Assembly (NCBI GenBank): GCA_035707965.1
Contig: DASSTJ010000213.1
Coordinates: 1-27,593 of the forward strand
DNA: 27,593 bases
Source: DASSTJ01 sp035707965
Lineage (GTDB): Bacteria; Actinomycetota; Actinomycetes; Actinomycetales; Angustibacteraceae
Direction of reading: 5' to 3'
Each line of letters starts with the position of its first letter. Positions within the stretch are counted from its first letter, which is position 1. Both the position numbers and the translations under genes were made by a program. The notes beneath the pieces were generated by a model. It had not been told where the DNA came from and ran no database searches. It saw only the letters and a program-made list of their open reading frames with translations. This document shows, in pieces, positions 1-6,661 of the stretch.

Positions 1-143
1 GCCAGCAGGTAGCCGCCGTTCGGCTTGCCGGAGATCGACCACTCCTCGTCGATGCGCCCGCCGTAGCCGGTGCCGTGCTCCTCCGGCCACACGTCGCACA
101 CCTCGTCGAACCGGTGGGCCCTCGCGTCCGTCTCTGCGGTCAT
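1..143 (-). CDS. TesB-like acyl-CoA thioesterase, N-terminal fragment
   Basis: Only about the first 47 codons are present; the gene runs leftward out of the window. The visible N terminus contains WSISGKPNGGYLL, which matches the start of the actinobacterial TesB-like (double hotdog, 4HBT_3) acyl-CoA thioesterases, where a W-x-I-x-G-x-PNGGYL segment opens the first hotdog fold. Members hydrolyse acyl-CoA thioesters in the cytoplasm; the substrate cannot be told from this piece. Three in-frame ATG codons are possible starts (at 155, 152 and 143). None has a clear Shine-Dalgarno, and 143 is chosen because the family usually begins shortly before the conserved acidic and proline-rich segment seen here. 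It lies downstream of the SCP-like gene in the same orientation. Confidence 0.65.
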   Translation of the reverse strand, partial: MTAETDARAHRFDEVCDVWPEEHGTGYGGRIDEEWSISGKPNGGYLL

Positions 144-244
144 GGCGATCATCATGACGCCGCCGCCGGCGGGCGGGGCGCGGGGGCGCTGTTGACGCGG
201 CTCAGTCGTGGCCTGTCCGTGGACGCAGGGGTCCGCCAGCGACG

Positions 245-309
245 GTGCGGCGATGGGTGTGGTCGACCGTGCCGCGATCGCGACCGGGGGAACGCGCCCA
301 TCGCCGCAC
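245..309. repeat. 65-bp element with perfect 13-bp inverted ends (copy 1 of 3)
   Basis: GTGCGGCGATGGG at 245-257 is the exact reverse complement of 297-309, enclosing 39 bp. The element has the same length as, and closely similar ends to, the two elements at 9587-9651 and 9677-9741: about 30 of 35 terminal bases match copy 2, while the centre has diverged except for a shared GATCGC. It sits in the gap between the SCP-like and thioesterase genes. It may be a REP-like repeat or a transcript hairpin. Confidence 0.6.
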
Positions 310-317
310 GGCGCGTG

Positions 318-680
318 TCAGGGCAGCAGCGGCAGCCAGTCGCTCAGGTCGGCGCGCTCGCCGCTCGCGGAGACGCGACTCGTCGCCCGCGCGTCGGCCC
401 ACGCGAGCTGGCCGGTGACGAGTGCCAGCCAGGTGGCGGCGTCGGTCTCGACGACGTTGGGCGGCGTGCCGCGCGTGTGCCGCGGACCCGCGAGGCACTG
501 CGTCACGCCGAACGGCGGCACGCGCACCTCGAGCGTGTGCCCCGGCGCCCGGGCCGCTAGCTCTTCCAGCGTGAAGCGGACGGCGGTTGCCAGGGTGGGG
601 CGGTCCACCAGCCCGTCCGCACGCCAGCGGCCGAGCGCGGCTCGTCCCTGCGTGACGTCGATCCGGCGCTTGGGCGGCAT
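318..680 (-). CDS. Bacterial SCP-like (sterol carrier family) protein
   Basis: This 120-residue protein resembles the small actinobacterial SCP orthologue family (SCP_3 type), often annotated as a sterol carrier family protein. The recognisable part is the C-terminal half: VPPFGVTQCLAGPRHTRGTPPNVVE at about 54-78 followed by TDAATWLALVTGQ at about 79-91, the segment by which this family is usually identified. The fold is thought to form a hydrophobic pocket, but the ligand and role are not known and sterols are unlikely. The ATG at 680 gives the usual family length of 110-130 residues; no strong Shine-Dalgarno precedes it. In other actinobacteria this gene is commonly found beside purF. Here about 6 kb separates the two. 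Confidence 0.75.
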   Translation of the reverse strand: MPPKRRIDVTQGRAALGRWRADGLVDRPTLATAVRFTLEELAARAPGHTLEVRVPPFGVTQCLAGPRHTRGTPPNVVETDAATWLALVTGQLAWADARATSRVSASGERADLSDWLPLLP

Positions 681-747
681 GCCGCCGATGCTGTCACGAG
701 GGTGGGCGCGCGGGCACGGCGCTCGCCGGGACGGACGGTCGCCGCAC

Positions 748-771
748 GAGGAGTGACCGGCGTCACCCCTC
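748..771. promoter_or_regulatory. Imperfect palindrome in the SCP-like/VOC divergent gap
   Basis: Arms GAGG-A-GTGAC and GTCAC-C-CCTC face each other around a CGGC centre in the 176-bp gap between the divergently transcribed SCP-like and VOC genes. The symmetry suits an operator for a dimeric regulator, but in DNA of this GC content short palindromes are common, so this is only a candidate. Confidence 0.25.
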
Positions 772-856
772 GCGCCCCTCGGCGCCGGCGCATGATGGGG
801 GTGGCCCGGGACGCGACCGCACCCGGCCCCTTCCGCCCGCCCCGAGGAGTCGCCGC

Positions 857-1321
857 ATGTCCCGCGCGTTCACTGGCATCTCCCACCTCGATCTGTCGGT
901 GTCGGACGTCGAGGCCAGTGCGGACTGGCACCAGCGGGTGCTCGGCCTGTCGCGGGTGCGCCGGGCGGACTTCGAGTCGCGCACGATGATCGTGCTGGTC
1001 GAGCCGGCGTCCGGCCTGATCATCGGTCTCAACCAGCACGCCGAGCGCCCGGACGGCACGTTCGACGAGCGGCGCGTGGGGCTCGACCACGTCGGGCTCA
1101 CGGTGCAGAGCCGAGACGAGCTGGCCGACTGGGAGGCGCACCTCACCGAGCTGGGCGTCGAGCACTCTGCCGTCACCGACTCGGCGTCGGGCTCGGGCAC
1201 CGCGTTGGTGTTCCGCGACCCCGACAACATCCAGCTCGAGCTCTGGTGGACGCGACCGCGCAGCACCGAGTCCTTGGTCACCGAGTCCTTGGTCACCGAG
1301 TCCTTGGTGACCGAGCAGTAG
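857..1321 (+). CDS. VOC (glyoxalase/bleomycin-resistance superfamily) protein
   Basis: A 154-residue single VOC domain with two paired beta-alpha-beta-beta-beta modules. ISHLDLSVSD near residue 8 and GLDHVGLTV near 75 open the two modules, and IQLELWW near 125 closes the second. His10, His78 and Glu128 are the likely metal ligands of the family. The substrate is unknown; members include glyoxalases, dioxygenases and fosfomycin- or bleomycin-resistance proteins. The ATG at 857 follows GAGGAG at 844-849 with good spacing. The tail is odd: residues 138-152 are three exact repeats of ESLVT followed by EQ, encoded by a 15-bp tandem repeat that lies after the last conserved beta strand. It is transcribed away from the SCP-like gene and toward the E1-like gene. 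Confidence 0.8.
   Translation: MSRAFTGISHLDLSVSDVEASADWHQRVLGLSRVRRADFESRTMIVLVEPASGLIIGLNQHAERPDGTFDERRVGLDHVGLTVQSRDELADWEAHLTELGVEHSAVTDSASGSGTALVFRDPDNIQLELWWTRPRSTESLVTESLVTESLVTEQ
1265..1315 (+). repeat. 15-bp tandem repeat inside the VOC gene, 3.4 copies
   Basis: ACCGAGTCCTTGGTC occurs at 1265-1279, 1280-1294 and 1295-1309 (the last copy ends in G), followed by a partial ACCGAG. Being a multiple of three, copy-number change keeps frame and would simply add or remove ESLVT pentapeptides at the C terminus. Confidence 0.95.
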
Positions 1322-1330
1322 GCCGCCGTC

Positions 1331-1355
1331 CCCATCGGGGCGCGGTCGAGACCGC
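1331..1355. terminator. Possible terminator between convergent VOC and E1-like genes
   Basis: Two short hairpins follow the VOC stop: CCCC/GGGG around ATC at about 1330-1340, and GCGGT-CGAG-ACCGC at 1342-1355. No clear T-tract follows. They sit in the 67-bp gap between two genes that converge, where a bidirectional stop would be expected. Confidence 0.35.
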
Positions 1356-1388
1356 CCCCCTGGCCGTGGCTTGCTCCGGTGAGACCCG

Positions 1389-3851
1389 CTACAGGCGCAG
1401 CAGGTCGAGAGCGGCCTCGGCGACCGCATCGGCATCGATGCCGTGCAGCGCGTAGGCGTCCGCGAGGTCGGAGGCCTGACCGAAGTCCGTCACGCCCAGG
1501 CACCGGATCGCGTCGCCGCGCACCCCGGCCAGGAACGACAACGTGTGCGGATGACCGTCGAGCACCGTCACCATCGGCGTCCGGCGGTGCGCGGGGAACA
1601 GGCGCTCCAGCAACCCGACGTCGACCAGCGCATCGACCGGGTCGTCCGTCGACCCGGCGCGCCGGGAGCGCGCCTGGAACGCCCGGAACACCAGGTCCGG
1701 GCTCGTCAGGCACACGACGCCCGCCTGCACGCCGAGGTCGGCGAGGCGCTCGCGAGCGTCGAGCACCTCGGGCATGATCGCGCCGACACCGACCAGGGTG
1801 ACGTCGTCGGACGACGGGTCCCCGGCCAGGCGGTAGCCGCCCGAGATGGCAGCACGACGTCGCCGTTCGAGCATGAGGTCGTCGGCCGGGTGCGCCGCGA
1901 GGGTCTGATCGAGCTTGCGCGTCGACAGGCGGAAGTACGCCGACGACCCACCGGGTCGGCCCATCCGGGACAGCGCCGCGAGCAGGCACCACTCGAGGTC
2001 CTGCGCGAACGCCGGCTCGTAGGCGACGCACCCGGGCTGCTCCAGCCCGACCGAGGGTGTGGTGATCGACTGGTGCGCCCCACCTTCCGGCGCCAACGTC
2101 ACCCCGGACGGCGTGCCGACGAGGACCGACTGCCCGCCCGCGTAGATGCCGAACGACCACGGTTCGAGCGCCCGGCCCACGAACGGGTCGTACAGGGTGG
2201 CGATCGGCAGCAGCGGCTGACCCGACCGGCTCCAGGTCGCGCCGAGCTCGCCGGCCAGCCCCACGAGGTTCGTCTCCGCGATGCCGAGCTCGATGTGCTG
2301 CCCGTGCTCGTCCTCCACCCAGCGAAGCAGTCGCTGGCCGTCGTCGGCGAACCAGTCGTGCCGCTCGGCCACCGACCACACGCCGGTCTGGTTGATCCAG
2401 CCGCCCAGGTTGGTGGACGACGCCACGTCGGGGCTGAGGGTGACGACCCGGGAGGCGGCGTCCGGGGCAGCGCGCCGCAGGTCGAGCAGGAACCGTCCGA
2501 GCGCGGCCTGCGTCGAGATGTCGCCGACGTGCCGACGTCCGAGACTCGTGGGAAGTGCGGGGACCTGGACGGGTTCGGACGTCGGACGCTGCAGCCTGGC
2601 CGCCGTGTCGGCGCACAGCGTCGCCTCGGGCGACCCGTCCGCGAACCGTTGCCACGGGTCGCCCAGGCTCGTGCCGAGGGCAGCCGCGAGCGCCTCCATC
2701 TCGTCACCGGTCAGCAGCGCCGAGTGGTTGTTGGGGTGGCCCTCGATCGGCAGCCCCCAGCCCTTGATCGTGTAGGCGAAGACGACGGTCGGACGCTCGC
2801 GGCTGGCCGACGCGTAGGTCTGCAGCAGCTGCGACAGGTCGTGACCGCCGAGGTCGCGCACCGACGAGGCCAGCGTGGCGTCGTCCACGCTGTCGACGAG
2901 TGAGCGCATCGGTCTGCTGACGTGGCCGTCGGCCAGGAGGCGCTCGCGCACCTGGTCGGCCGGGGCGCGCAGCATGCGCTGGTACTCCTCGTTGGTCATG
3001 GTCTCCAGGCGCGTCTGCAGGTCGCCCCCGCCAGGCGCGGCGAAGAGCCGCTGCAGGGCGCTGCCCCACTTGAGCGTCAGCACCTCCCAGCCCGCCGCCG
3101 CGAACATGCCTTGGAGGCGGCTGATCTGGATGTCAGGCACGACGCGGTCGAGCGACTGGCGGTTCAGGTCGACCACCCAGAGCAGCTCGCCCAGCGTGGA
3201 GACGGTCGAGTCGGCGACGGCCTCCCAGATCGCACCTTCGTCGAGCTCCGCGTCGCCGAGCAGGCTGATCCAGCGGCCGCCCTGGGGCACGTCGGCGAAC
3301 CGCGAGCGGAGGTACCGGTGGGCGACCGCAGCCCAGAGCGGGGCGGTGGCGCCGATTCCGACGCTGCCGGTCGAGAAGTCGACGGTGTCCGGGTCCTTGG
3401 TGCGGCTGGGGTAGCTCTGCAGGCCGCCCTTCGCGCGAAGCGTGGTGAGGTACCGCTCGTCGAGGTCGCCCAGCAGGTAGTTGATCGCGTGCAAGACCGG
3501 TGACGCGTGGGGCTTGACGGACACCCGGTCCCGACTCGTGAGCTCGCCGAACCACAGCGCGGTCATGATCGAGGTCATCGAGGCGCTCGACGCCTGGTGG
3601 CCGCCGACCTTGATGCCAGAAGGGTTGGGGCGCAAGCGGTTCGCCGCGTCCACGATGGCCGTCGACAACCAGAGCACCCGCCGCTGGACCGACTCGAGCG
3701 CCGTGATCCGGTCCGCGTCGCCGCCCGACGCCGGCGCCGCGGGCCCGGTCGAGCTGGGGCCGCTGGCCCACGAGCCGTGCTGACCAGCCGCCGTGCTCGG
3801 CTCAGCCTGGCGCTCGCCCGTGGTGCTGGGCTCGGTCGGTGTCGACGTCAT
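1389..3851 (-). CDS. AceE/transketolase-like thiamine-diphosphate enzyme
   Basis: An 820-residue protein resembling the homodimeric pyruvate dehydrogenase E1 (AceE) and transketolase. GIKVGGHQASSASM near residue 79 and KPHASPVLHAINYLLG near 113 match AceE-type GGH and GH(I/A)SP segments. The diphosphate and Mg site is LLGDAELDEGAIWE at about 197-210 followed by VDLNRQSLD at 227-235, equivalent to GDGEMDEP and NLQRLDG in AceE. Pyrimidine-binding and transketolase C-terminal domains follow. It is shorter than classical AceE (about 890-930 residues) and begins with a disordered Ser/Pro/Thr-rich 45-residue segment. No E2 or E3 subunit gene is nearby, so the acceptor and substrate are open: a 2-oxoacid or ketose phosphate. 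The ATG at 3851 is preceded by AGGAGAG on the minus strand; an upstream GTG at 3896 lacks this. It is the third minus-strand gene after gntR and acdS. Confidence 0.8.
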   Translation of the reverse strand: MTSTPTEPSTTGERQAEPSTAAGQHGSWASGPSSTGPAAPASGGDADRITALESVQRRVLWLSTAIVDAANRLRPNPSGIKVGGHQASSASMTSIMTALWFGELTSRDRVSVKPHASPVLHAINYLLGDLDERYLTTLRAKGGLQSYPSRTKDPDTVDFSTGSVGIGATAPLWAAVAHRYLRSRFADVPQGGRWISLLGDAELDEGAIWEAVADSTVSTLGELLWVVDLNRQSLDRVVPDIQISRLQGMFAAAGWEVLTLKWGSALQRLFAAPGGGDLQTRLETMTNEEYQRMLRAPADQVRERLLADGHVSRPMRSLVDSVDDATLASSVRDLGGHDLSQLLQTYASASRERPTVVFAYTIKGWGLPIEGHPNNHSALLTGDEMEALAAALGTSLGDPWQRFADGSPEATLCADTAARLQRPTSEPVQVPALPTSLGRRHVGDISTQAALGRFLLDLRRAAPDAASRVVTLSPDVASSTNLGGWINQTGVWSVAERHDWFADDGQRLLRWVEDEHGQHIELGIAETNLVGLAGELGATWSRSGQPLLPIATLYDPFVGRALEPWSFGIYAGGQSVLVGTPSGVTLAPEGGAHQSITTPSVGLEQPGCVAYEPAFAQDLEWCLLAALSRMGRPGGSSAYFRLSTRKLDQTLAAHPADDLMLERRRRAAISGGYRLAGDPSSDDVTLVGVGAIMPEVLDARERLADLGVQAGVVCLTSPDLVFRAFQARSRRAGSTDDPVDALVDVGLLERLFPAHRRTPMVTVLDGHPHTLSFLAGVRGDAIRCLGVTDFGQASDLADAYALHGIDADAVAEAALDLLRL

Positions 3852-3943
3852 CGGCTCTCCTGGCTCGGTTCGACATGGACGACGGGCAGCGGGCACTCAG
3901 GTCATTGTCTCGCGATGCGGACGGCACCGACGTCCGGCCCGGC

Positions 3944-4010
3944 GCCGCGTTTCGCGCGAAACCCGCCACGGCATGCGACCGCAGTGCCCCTGTTCACGCG
4001 AAACGCGGGA
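3944..4010. repeat. Two 42-bp-spaced palindromic units (array 1)
   Basis: GCCGCGTTTCGCGCGAAAC begins at 3944 and a diverged unit CTGTTCACGCGAAACGCGG begins at 3990. The aligned CGTTT positions are 3948 and 3990, exactly 42 bp apart. The same core and the same 42-bp step occur at 8307-8407. The array fills the gap between acdS and the E1-like gene, both on the minus strand. Confidence 0.75.
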
Positions 4011-4019
4011 AGGGCCGCG

Positions 4020-5027
4020 TCAGTGGAAGAGCGCGCTGTAGGCGTTGACCGCGGGCTGCCCGCCGAGGTGCGCGTAGAGCACGGTGCTGTCCTTGCTGAT
4101 CTCGCCCTGCGTCACGAGATCGATGAGCCCGGCCATCGACTTGCCCTCGTAGACCGGGTCGATGATGACGCCCTCGAGCCGGCCGAGCAGGCGCATGGCG
4201 TCCAGGGTCGAGGCGACCGGGATGCCGTAGTAGTCGCCGGCCCAGCCCTCGAGCACCGTGATCTCGTCGTCTCGGAGCTCGCGCCCGAGATCGATGAGCT
4301 TGGCGGTGCTCCGGGCGATGCGGGCCACCTGGTCGCGCGTCTCCTCGATCTTCGCAGAGGCGTCGATGCCGATGACGCGGCGCGGGCGGTCCTGGCCGGC
4401 GAAGCCCGCAATCATGCCCGCGTGCGTGCTGCCCGTCACGCTGCAGACCACGATCGTGTCGAAGAAGACGCCGAGCTCCGCCTCCTGCCGTTGGACCTCG
4501 TACGCCCAGTTGGCGAACCCGAGGCCGCCGAGCGGGTGGTCGGACGCGCCGGCCGGGATGCCGTACGGCACGCCACCCGCTTCGCGCACGCTCGCCATCG
4601 CGTTCTCCCAGCTGTCCTTGAACTCGATACCGAAGCCGGAGGGGTCGAGCCGCACGTCCGCACCCATGATCCGCGACAGCAGGATGTTGCCGACCCGGTC
4701 GTTCACCGAGTCCGGCCAGTCAACCCAGGCCTCTTGCACGAGAACGGCCTTCAGCCCGAGATGCGCGGCCACGGCAGCGACCTGCCGCGTGTGGTTCGAC
4801 TGCACGCCGCCGATCGACACCAGCGTGTCGGCGCCCTGCGCGAGAGCGTCGGGTACCAGGTACTCGAGCTTGCGCGTCTTGTTTCCGCCGAACGCCAGAC
4901 CGCTGTTGCAGTCCTCGCGCTTGGCCCAGATCTGCGCGCCGCCGAGGTGCTCGCTCAGGCGCTCGAGCTTGTGCACCGGGCTCGGTCCGAACATCAGCGG
5001 GTGACGGGGAAAGTCCTGCAGTGCCAT
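4020..5027 (-). CDS. acdS: 1-aminocyclopropane-1-carboxylate deaminase
   Basis: A 335-residue PLP enzyme of the tryptophan-synthase-beta fold that opens ACC, the ethylene precursor of plants, to 2-oxobutyrate and ammonia in the cytoplasm. It is very similar to well-studied ACC deaminases over its whole length. AKREDCNSGLAFGGNKTRK at 35-53 carries the PLP lysine (Lys50, Lys51 in Pseudomonas), and SNHTRQVA at 77-84 carries the catalytic Ser77. Tyr267 and the pair Tyr293-Glu294 (DPVYEGKSM) with Leu321 (AHLGG) match Pseudomonas Tyr268, Tyr294, Glu295 and Leu322. The last two separate true ACC deaminase from the related D-cysteine desulfhydrase. The ATG at 5027 follows AGGAGA on the minus strand. 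It lies 71 bp downstream of a GntR regulator gene in the same direction, an arrangement reported for actinobacterial acdS, and is probably controlled by it. Confidence 0.93.
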   Translation of the reverse strand: MALQDFPRHPLMFGPSPVHKLERLSEHLGGAQIWAKREDCNSGLAFGGNKTRKLEYLVPDALAQGADTLVSIGGVQSNHTRQVAAVAAHLGLKAVLVQEAWVDWPDSVNDRVGNILLSRIMGADVRLDPSGFGIEFKDSWENAMASVREAGGVPYGIPAGASDHPLGGLGFANWAYEVQRQEAELGVFFDTIVVCSVTGSTHAGMIAGFAGQDRPRRVIGIDASAKIEETRDQVARIARSTAKLIDLGRELRDDEITVLEGWAGDYYGIPVASTLDAMRLLGRLEGVIIDPVYEGKSMAGLIDLVTQGEISKDSTVLYAHLGGQPAVNAYSALFH

Positions 5028-5098
5028 GGGTTCTCCTGGGGTCGAGTGGACGTCCGTCCTCGGGCCGGACGCCGGCCGGCGAGCGAGGGTGGTCGGTG

Positions 5099-5887
5099 TC
5101 AGGTGGTCCGGCGGCGGCTCACGGACGTGCGGAGGAGCTGGCCGGACGGACGCCGCCCGCCTCCGAGAGCTGCGGCTGACGGCGTCGCCCGTGCCTCGCC
5201 CTCGTCGGCCGACGCGTGGCCCTCGGTGTCGAGCTCCTCCGTGCCGAGCAGCGGCTCGAGTGTCTGCCAGGTGTCCCACGAGACCGTGGCGGCCCCTTCC
5301 GCGTCTCCGGCTCGGCAGCGGGCGATGAGGTCGGCGTGCAGGGCCACGGAACCGCGCCCGGTCAGGCTGGAGAAGCGGAGGCGCTCGACCCGGCGCAGCA
5401 ACGGGGTGAACTGCTCGAGCACCTGCCGCAGGGCCTGGTTCGCGGCTGCCGCGACCGGTACTGCGTGCAGCTCGTCGTCCGCCTCGAGCGCTGCGTCCGC
5501 GTCCCCGTCGCGCAGGGCCGCGGCAAAGCGGTCGTTCGCCTCGGCCATGCGGTGCAGGTCGTCGTCGACCAGGCGCGGCACGGCGAGCCGCACCGCCAGC
5601 TGGTGCATGGACGCGACCACAGACTGCGCGTCGCGGACCGCCCGCACGTCGAGCGGCGCGACGGTCGTGGACCGCCCGGGCCGCGTGACGACGAGCCCTG
5701 CCTGCTCGAGCCGCGCCAGCGCCTCGCGCACCGGGGTGCGGCTGACCCCCAGCCACGCGCCCAGCTCGGCGTCCCGCAGCCGTTCGCCGGGTTGGAGGGT
5801 GCCGTCGACGATCGCGTCCCGGAGTCGCCGGTAGGCGTCATCACGCAGCAGCGGTCGCTTCGGCACCGCGGTGCGGGGGACTGGCAT
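5099..5887 (-). CDS. GntR-family (FCD-type) transcriptional regulator, probable regulator of acdS
   Basis: A 262-residue regulator. The N-terminal winged helix-turn-helix contains LRDAIVDGTLQPGERLRD near residue 21 and GAWLGVSRTPVREALARLE near 42, the GntR signature. The C-terminal all-helical ligand domain is of the FCD (FadR-like) class, followed by a low-complexity Ala/Gly/Arg tail. The start is uncertain. The ATG at 5887 directly abuts an AT-rich palindrome and has no Shine-Dalgarno, which fits a leaderless transcript. A GTG at 5959 would place that palindrome inside the gene and adds residues with no GntR similarity, so 5887 is preferred. It is followed by acdS after 71 bp; a ligand such as ACC or 2-oxobutyrate is plausible but not shown. 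Confidence 0.85.
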   Translation of the reverse strand: MPVPRTAVPKRPLLRDDAYRRLRDAIVDGTLQPGERLRDAELGAWLGVSRTPVREALARLEQAGLVVTRPGRSTTVAPLDVRAVRDAQSVVASMHQLAVRLAVPRLVDDDLHRMAEANDRFAAALRDGDADAALEADDELHAVPVAAAANQALRQVLEQFTPLLRRVERLRFSSLTGRGSVALHADLIARCRAGDAEGAATVSWDTWQTLEPLLGTEELDTEGHASADEGEARATPSAAALGGGRRPSGQLLRTSVSRRRTT

Positions 5888-5899
5888 GCAATATATTGC
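5888..5899. promoter_or_regulatory. AT-rich perfect palindrome, likely GntR operator and -10 region
   Basis: GCAATATATTGC is a perfect 12-bp palindrome in otherwise GC-rich DNA, immediately upstream of the gntR start. FCD-type GntR proteins often bind short AT-centred palindromes. On the minus strand a consensus TTGACA lies at 5923-5918, 19-22 bp upstream of possible -10 hexamers (CAATAT or TATATT) within the palindrome. Binding would therefore block the gntR promoter, giving autoregulation of a gntR-acdS unit. Confidence 0.55.
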
Positions 5900-6221
5900 G
5901 CATCGCCGAGCGTCCGTTGTCAAGCCGTGTGTCGACCGACGGACAGGACCCATGCTCACCCGGAGGCCGCTGAGCGCGCGACGGGCCGGCTGGTCGACAC
6001 GTCGCTCCTGTCGGGCCAGCCACTCGGCCAGCGGGCGGTTCTGTGGTCTCCGCGCCGCCGGGCGATCGCACTGTGACCGACGAGCAGGACCGACCGCCGC
6101 GGCACCCTGCGGGCACCGCGGGTCGGGCTGTTGCTCCTGCTGCAGGGCCCGAGAGCGATCGCCGGACGATGGGGCCGGGCCAGGTTCACCGCCCGACCGC
6201 CGCTCGGGTTACCGTCGATCC
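5900..6221. other. Divergent gap between gntR and the small membrane protein
   Basis: With the palindrome this gap spans 334 bp. It contains the minus-strand TTGACA at 5923-5918 and, at its right end, a TACCGT hexamer at 6210-6215 six bases before the GTG of the next gene. A 50-codon frame (6073-6225) overlaps that GTG by four bases, but nothing supports its translation. I see no RNA gene or convincing repeat in the remainder. Confidence 0.5.
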
Positions 6222-6518
6222 GTGAGCGAGCAGCAGCAGGACGCGGGCATCCCGACGTCCGACCCTGGTACCGCGGACGGTCAGCCGACGCTTCGCCAGG
6301 TGCACCGGTCGCCGAGGTACGTGGCGTTCCTCGTGACCGGCGCGGCGGTCGGCGTGCTGCTCGCCATCATCAGCGGAGCCATCGGCACGGGCGACGGCAG
6401 CATCAGCACCGGCCGCCTCATCGGCTACCTGGCCATGCTGTTCGGGCTGCTGGGCGCGCTGCTCGGCGGGGCCGTCGCCGTCGTGATCGAGCGCCTGAGC
6501 CGTCCGCCCACGCGCTGA
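6222..6518 (+). CDS. Small two-TM membrane protein upstream of purF
   Basis: A 98-residue protein with a hydrophilic, probably cytoplasmic N terminus (SEQQQDAGIPTSDPG...). Two hydrophobic segments follow, at about 33-52 (YVAFLVTGAAVGVLLAIISG) and 67-89 (LIGYLAMLFGLLGALLGGAV), then a short basic tail. The loop between them is Gly/Ser-rich. I do not recognise a function. Similar short membrane proteins are often encoded next to purF in actinobacteria. The GTG at 6222 has no Shine-Dalgarno, but a TACCGT hexamer lies six bases upstream, which suggests a leaderless mRNA. It is 143 bp upstream of purF and may be co-transcribed with it. Confidence 0.75.
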   Translation: MSEQQQDAGIPTSDPGTADGQPTLRQVHRSPRYVAFLVTGAAVGVLLAIISGAIGTGDGSISTGRLIGYLAMLFGLLGALLGGAVAVVIERLSRPPTR

Positions 6519-6661
6519 GGTCGTCCGCGGCACCGGCGCACGAGGCCGGATGCTCTCGGCTCATGACCGGGCTGGCACTGGCCCTTCGTGCTGAGCAGGC
6601 GTGCCCTCCGGCGACGGAGCAGCACTGCCCGACACCTACCCAGCTGTGGGACACTCGAGGC

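Noticed and set aside
763..2655. Long open frame on the minus strand (about 630 codons)
   Set aside because: It runs out of frame through the E1-like gene and antisense to the VOC gene, with an Arg/Gly/Pro-rich product typical of a shadow.
4020..5027. D-cysteine desulfhydrase as the identity of the acdS product
   Set aside because: Glu294 and Leu321, the residues typical of ACC deaminase, are both present, and the whole sequence matches AcdS closely.
3507..5834. Long open frame on the plus strand (about 775 codons)
   Set aside because: It is antisense to the E1-like gene, acdS and gntR, all of which have clear motifs and ribosome sites. GC-rich third positions create such open shadows.
6073..6225. 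50-codon frame overlapping the GTG of the small membrane protein by four bases
   Set aside because: The overlap resembles translational coupling, but the product is Arg/Pro/Ala-rich, there is no ribosome site, and the probable -10 of the next gene lies inside it.
6519..6661. Purine riboswitch or PurR box before purF
   Set aside because: No aptamer-like conserved core or known box could be recognised; the short gap seems to hold only a promoter-like hexamer.
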